From assembly GCA_021783685.1 (NCBI GenBank), contig JAJXTQ010000058.1, positions 1-8,854 on the forward strand: a stretch of DNA of 8,854 nt, written 5' to 3'. Below the pieces are notes generated by a model. That model had not been told where the DNA came from. It saw only the letters and a list, made by a program, of their open reading frames with translations, and searched no databases. This document shows positions 6,189 to 8,854 of the stretch, piece by piece. Positions within the stretch are counted from its first letter, which is position 1. Each line of letters opens with the position of its first letter. The position numbers were made by a program, and so were the translations under genes. This DNA comes from Pseudomonadota bacterium (GTDB lineage: Bacteria; Pseudomonadota; Gammaproteobacteria; UBA5335).

Positions 6189-8276
6189 TCATTCCGGCGC
6201 GTAGATCGCCTTCATGCTGAGGCGAATGCGACCCTGGCGATCGACTTCGAGCACCTTCACGTCGATGACATCGCCTTCCTTGAGCTTGTCGCTGACCCGT
6301 TCGACCCGCTCGTCGGAGATCTGGGAAATGTGCACCAGCCCATCGCGGCCGGGCAGGATCGTGACGAAGGCGCCGAAGTCCATCAGCTTGCTGACACGAC
6401 CCTGATAGACCTTGCCCACCTCGACATCTGCCGTGATGAGTTCGATGCGCTGGCGGGCAGCCTCGGCATCGGCGCGGTCGACCGAGGCGATCTTGACCGT
6501 GCCGTCATCGGTGATGTCGATGGTGGTGCGGGTTTCCTCGGTGATCTGGCGGATCGTGGCGCCGCCCTTGCCGATCACGTCACGGATCTTTTCGGGGTTG
6601 ATGTGCATGGTCAGGATGCGCGGCGCCCACTCCGACATCTCCTCGCGCGAGCGGTCGATGACCTTGGCCATCTCGCCGAGGATGTGCAGCCGGCCTTCAC
6701 GCGCCTGGTCGAGTGCCGCCGACATGATTTCGCGGGTGATGCCGTTGATCTTGATGTCCATCTGCAGCGCGCTGACCCCCCGCTCGCTGCCGGCCACCTT
6801 GAAGTCCATGTCGCCGAGATGATCCTCGTCACCCAGGATGTCGGAAATCACCGCAAACCGGTCGCCGTCCTTGATCAGCCCCATGGCGATCCCGGCGGCG
6901 GGCGCCTTCACCGGCACGCCGGCGTCCATCAACGACAGGCTCGAGCCGCAGACGCTGGCCATCGAGCTCGACCCATTGGATTCGGTGATCTCGGACACCA
7001 CGCGGATGGTGTAGGGGAAGCTGCTCATGTCGGGCAGGATGGCTTCGATGGCCCGGCGCGCCAGCCGGCCATGGCCGATTTCCCGGCGCTTGGGCGAGCC
7101 GATGAAGCCGGTCTCGCCGACGCTGTAGGGCGGGAAATTGTAATGGAGCATGAACGGCTCCTTGCGCTCGCCCTCGATCGCGTCGATGACCTGCGCGTCC
7201 CGCGCGGTACCCAGCGTCGTGACCACGATAGCCTGCGTTTCGCCGCGGGTGAACAGCGCCGACCCGTGGGTACGCGGCAGGACGCCGACCTCGATGCTGA
7301 TCGGCCGCACGGTCCTGAGATCGCGGCCATCGATGCGCGGCGCGCCGCTCAGGATCCGCTCGCGCACGATGCGCTTTTCCAGATCCGCAAAGGCTTTCTT
7401 GACGGCGGCTTCGGTGAACACGCCTTCGGTAATGACCAGTTCGTTCACCGCGCGCTGACGCAATTCGGCCACGGCCGTCTGGCGCGCCTGCTTTTCCGAA
7501 ACGCTGTAGGCCTGACTGAGTGCGCTCTCGACGAGTGCCGAGACCGCGGCGATCACGGATTCGTCCGCCTTGTGCGGCTGCCAGCTCCAGGCCGGCTTGC
7601 CGGCCTCGGCGGCAAACTCCTGTATGGCGCGCACGGCGGCCTGCATCTCGTCATGACCGAACAGCACGGCGCCGAGCATGACCGATTCGGGCAGTTCGCG
7701 GGCGCCGGATTCCACCATCAGCACCGCCTGTTCGGTTCCCGCGACGACCAGATCCAGATCCGACCGCCCGAGCTGGCGGCCGGTGGGGTTCAGCACGTAC
7801 GCGCCATCGATGTAACCCACCCGCGCAGCGCCCAAGGGCCCCTGGAACGGAATGCCCGAGATCGCCAAGGCCGCCGAGGCGCCCAGCAGGGCCGGAATGT
7901 CGGGGTCGACGTCCGGGTTGAGCGACTTGACGGTGGCGATGACCTGGACTTCGTGATGGAAGCCCTTGGGAAACAGAGGCCGCAGCGGGCGGTCGATGAG
8001 GCGGGAGGTGAGCACTTCCTTTTCGGACGGACGCCCTTCGCGCTTGAAGAACCCGCCCGGGATGCGACCGGCGGCGTAGGTCCGCTCCTGGTAATTGACG
8101 GTGAGCGGCAGGAAATCGACCCCCGGCGAGGGCTCCGTCCGGCCCACGACGGTTACCAGAACCACGGTATCGGCCATGCTGACCAGCACCGCGCCCGTCG
8201 CCTGTCGGGCGATGCGGCCGGTCTCCAGCGTGACCTCGTGCTCGCCGTACTGAAATCGTTTTACAGTGATTGTCAC
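6189..8276 (-). CDS. pnp: Polyribonucleotide nucleotidyltransferase (PNPase)
   Basis: This 695-residue trimeric 3'-to-5' phosphorolytic exoribonuclease acts in mRNA turnover and RNA quality control. Its domains in order are: first RNase PH domain (about 5-140, with [10 protein letters not shown] from residue 76), an alpha-helical linker (about 145-300), second RNase PH domain (about 320-540), KH domain (about 550-615, GKGG at 569-572) and S1 domain (621-690). The phosphate-binding serines are at 436-438 (NGSSSM). The catalytic aspartates by motif are Asp483 and Asp489 in [12 protein letters not shown]. The start codon is GTG (complement of 8274-8276), supported by AAGGA 6 bases upstream and by the match of [16 protein letters not shown] to the E. 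coli N-terminus. It ends just after S1 (APE) without the extra tail of E. coli PNPase (711 aa). It is the last gene of truB-rpsO-pnp. Confidence 0.97.
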   Translation of the reverse strand: MTITVKRFQYGEHEVTLETGRIARQATGAVLVSMADTVVLVTVVGRTEPSPGVDFLPLTVNYQERTYAAGRIPGGFFKREGRPSEKEVLTSRLIDRPLRPLFPKGFHHEVQVIATVKSLNPDVDPDIPALLGASAALAISGIPFQGPLGAARVGYIDGAYVLNPTGRQLGRSDLDLVVAGTEQAVLMVESGARELPESVMLGAVLFGHDEMQAAVRAIQEFAAEAGKPAWSWQPHKADESVIAAVSALVESALSQAYSVSEKQARQTAVAELRQRAVNELVITEGVFTEAAVKKAFADLEKRIVRERILSGAPRIDGRDLRTVRPISIEVGVLPRTHGSALFTRGETQAIVVTTLGTARDAQVIDAIEGERKEPFMLHYNFPPYSVGETGFIGSPKRREIGHGRLARRAIEAILPDMSSFPYTIRVVSEITESNGSSSMASVCGSSLSLMDAGVPVKAPAAGIAMGLIKDGDRFAVISDILGDEDHLGDMDFKVAGSERGVSALQMDIKINGITREIMSAALDQAREGRLHILGEMAKVIDRSREEMSEWAPRILTMHINPEKIRDVIGKGGATIRQITEETRTTIDITDDGTVKIASVDRADAEAARQRIELITADVEVGKVYQGRVSKLMDFGAFVTILPGRDGLVHISQISDERVERVSDKLKEGDVIDVKVLEVDRQGRIRLSMKAIYAPE

Positions 8277-8282
8277 AGTGCT

Positions 8283-8287
8283 TCCTT
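8283..8287 (-). promoter_or_regulatory. Shine-Dalgarno of pnp, supporting the GTG start
   Basis: On the - strand AAGGA (complement of 8283-8287) lies 6 bases before the GTG. No in-frame ATG nearby gives a better start. The conserved N-terminus begins within a few residues of this codon. Confidence 0.65.
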
Positions 8288-8331
8288 ACCGACCCGACTC
8301 TTGATTAATGCCGCCGCGATACGGGCCAGCC

Positions 8332-8601
8332 TCAACGGCGCAGGCCCAGCCGGCCGATCAGTTCCTGATAGCGAGCCGCATCCGTCTTCTTGAGATAGTC
8401 GAGCAGCTTGCGGCGCTGGCTGACCAGCTTGAGCAGGCCCCGACGCGAGTGATGGTCCTGTTTGTGAATGGCGAAATGCCCGGTCAGATGTTCGATGCGC
8501 TGGGTCAGCAGCGCCACCTGCACTTCCGACGATCCGGTGTCATGGGCATCGCGCTGGAAGCCGGCAACGATTTCGGCCTTGGTCTGGTCTGAAAGAGACA
8601 T
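8332..8601 (-). CDS. rpsO: Small ribosomal subunit protein uS15
   Basis: The protein has 89 residues, exactly the length of E. coli S15. It is a primary 16S rRNA-binding protein that nucleates assembly of the platform of the 30S subunit and forms an inter-subunit bridge. Family hallmarks are intact. They include [22 protein letters not shown] (residues 21-42), then [25 protein letters not shown] (46-70), which carries the rRNA-binding His and Ser region, and the ending [12 protein letters not shown]. The ATG at 8599-8601 has GAGGAG 9 bases upstream. It sits between truB and pnp as in many proteobacteria, 94 bases after truB and 55 bases before pnp. S15 represses its own translation in several bacteria through leader RNA structures, and a small hairpin just upstream here is a candidate. 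Confidence 0.98.
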   Translation of the reverse strand: MSLSDQTKAEIVAGFQRDAHDTGSSEVQVALLTQRIEHLTGHFAIHKQDHHSRRGLLKLVSQRRKLLDYLKKTDAARYQELIGRLGLRR

Positions 8602-8610
8602 GTGACAAAA

Positions 8611-8616
8611 CTCCTC
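8611..8616 (-). promoter_or_regulatory. Strong Shine-Dalgarno of rpsO
   Basis: GAGGAG (complement of 8611-8616) lies 9 bases upstream of the ATG. This fits a highly expressed ribosomal protein gene. Confidence 0.75.
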
Positions 8617-8619
8617 AAT

Positions 8620-8631
8620 GCGATCTTTCGC
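8620..8631 (-). promoter_or_regulatory. Candidate rpsO leader hairpin (possible S15 autoregulatory element)
   Basis: On the - strand GCGA-AAGA-TCGC forms a 4-base-pair stem with a 4-base loop, ending 3 bases before the Shine-Dalgarno. The loop region GAAAGA (8624-8629) is complementary to TCTTTC within codons 2-5 of rpsO (8591-8596). A pseudoknot or an alternative fold covering the start region is therefore possible. The structure is small and the function is inferred only from position. Confidence 0.3.
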
Positions 8632-8643
8632 TACAAACGCTTG

Positions 8644-8673
8644 ATTTTAACTTTTCTCATGGCTTCGCAACAA
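8644..8673 (-). promoter_or_regulatory. Candidate promoter of rpsO-pnp
   Basis: In the truB-rpsO gap the - strand has TAAAAT (complement of 8644-8649) as a possible -10 element. TTGTTG (8668-8673) is a possible -35 element 18 bases away. TTGCGA (8665-8670) is an alternative -35 at a poor 15-base spacing. The region is markedly AT-rich compared with its surroundings. It would start transcription about 35 bases upstream of the rpsO ATG, before the leader hairpin. The -35 match is weak. Confidence 0.45.
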
Positions 8674-8695
8674 GCCGTTGGAATACGGTGCTCGC

Positions 8696-8854
8696 TCAGG
8701 CCTGCATCAGTCGCCGCGGGGCGCAGCGTCCATCCGCCAGCATCTCGCCCATCCCCAGAAAGCGTTCGTCGGGCCCATAGAGCCGCACGGTGGCGCCCAC
8801 GGGCTGGGCACTCGGCACACTCACCGCATTGCCCTGCCCGAGATAGAACGCCAG
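8696..8854 (-). CDS. truB: tRNA pseudouridine(55) synthase TruB, C-terminal end (5' part outside window)
   Basis: The last 52 residues and the stop (complement of 8696-8698) are present. TruB makes pseudouridine 55 in the T-loop of tRNAs. The fragment lies beyond the catalytic domain in the C-terminal PUA-like region. It shows the typical spacing of AFYLGQGNAV, then VRLYGPDERFLGMGEM, then ADGRCAPRRLM, matching the family pattern GxFIGMGE...DGRxAPRRL. The assignment is strongly supported by the standard order truB-rpsO-pnp. No catalytic residues lie inside the window, so activity cannot be judged. Confidence 0.9.
   Translation of the reverse strand: MAFYLGQGNAVSVPSAQPVGATVRLYGPDERFLGMGEMLADGRCAPRRLMQA

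Noticed and set aside
8263..8280. Direct repeat CACTGT...CACTGT and small inverted repeat GTGACAATCAC at the pnp start
   Set aside because: The units are only 6 and 4 bases long. They are within what chance and codon constraint would give, and no known regulator site was recognised.
6330..8393. 687-residue open frame on the + strand opposite pnp and into rpsO
   Set aside because: It has the low-complexity His/Asp/Arg-rich composition of an antisense frame. It lies opposite a full-length PNPase and crosses into rpsO.
8660..8675. GGCTT-GTTGCG-AAGCC hairpin as a truB terminator
   Set aside because: The stem is only 5 base pairs and is followed by ATGAGAAAAG rather than a T-tract. It also overlaps the promoter candidate.
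1..8854. Search for mobile elements, CRISPR arrays, tRNA genes, toxin-antitoxin or defence genes
   Set aside because: Intergenic space is very small and all substantial coding stretches are explained by housekeeping genes. No repeat arrays, transposase motifs or tRNA-like cloverleafs were seen.

Overview
This is a GC-rich chromosomal segment (clearly above 60% G+C by eye) with the gene content of a Gram-negative proteobacterium, most likely a gammaproteobacterium. The evidence is a complete mlaFEDCB outer-membrane lipid-transport operon, a bacterial-type ppc, and the order truB-rpsO-pnp. I cannot name the genus from the sequence. Every gene is a recognisable housekeeping gene. There are no mobile elements, tRNA or rRNA genes, CRISPR arrays or phage genes. 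I did not find a new biological system.

Left part, + strand (1-6107). The window opens inside the 3' end of argF (ornithine carbamoyltransferase). After 29 bases comes the tightly packed cluster mlaF-mlaE-mlaD-mlaC-mlaB. It encodes the ATPase, permease, MCE substrate-binding subunit, periplasmic carrier and STAS subunit of the system that moves phospholipids between the outer and inner membranes. Fifty-three bases after mlaB starts ppc (phosphoenolpyruvate carboxylase, 901 aa), with no intrinsic terminator visible between them. All seven genes point the same way with short gaps, so partial co-transcription is possible.

Middle (6108-6188). The two convergent gene blocks are separated by a single strong palindrome that can terminate transcription from both sides.

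Right part, - strand (6189-8854). Read in the direction of transcription, the order is truB (3' end only), rpsO (ribosomal protein S15), then pnp (polynucleotide phosphorylase, GTG start). The 94-base truB-rpsO gap holds an AT-rich promoter candidate and a small hairpin just upstream of the rpsO Shine-Dalgarno, a plausible site for S15 autoregulation. The 55-base rpsO-pnp gap has no terminator, so the two genes are probably co-transcribed.

The points most worth a second look are the short-gap mla-ppc linkage, the mlaC start site, the candidate rpsO leader structure, and the short C-terminus of the PNPase.
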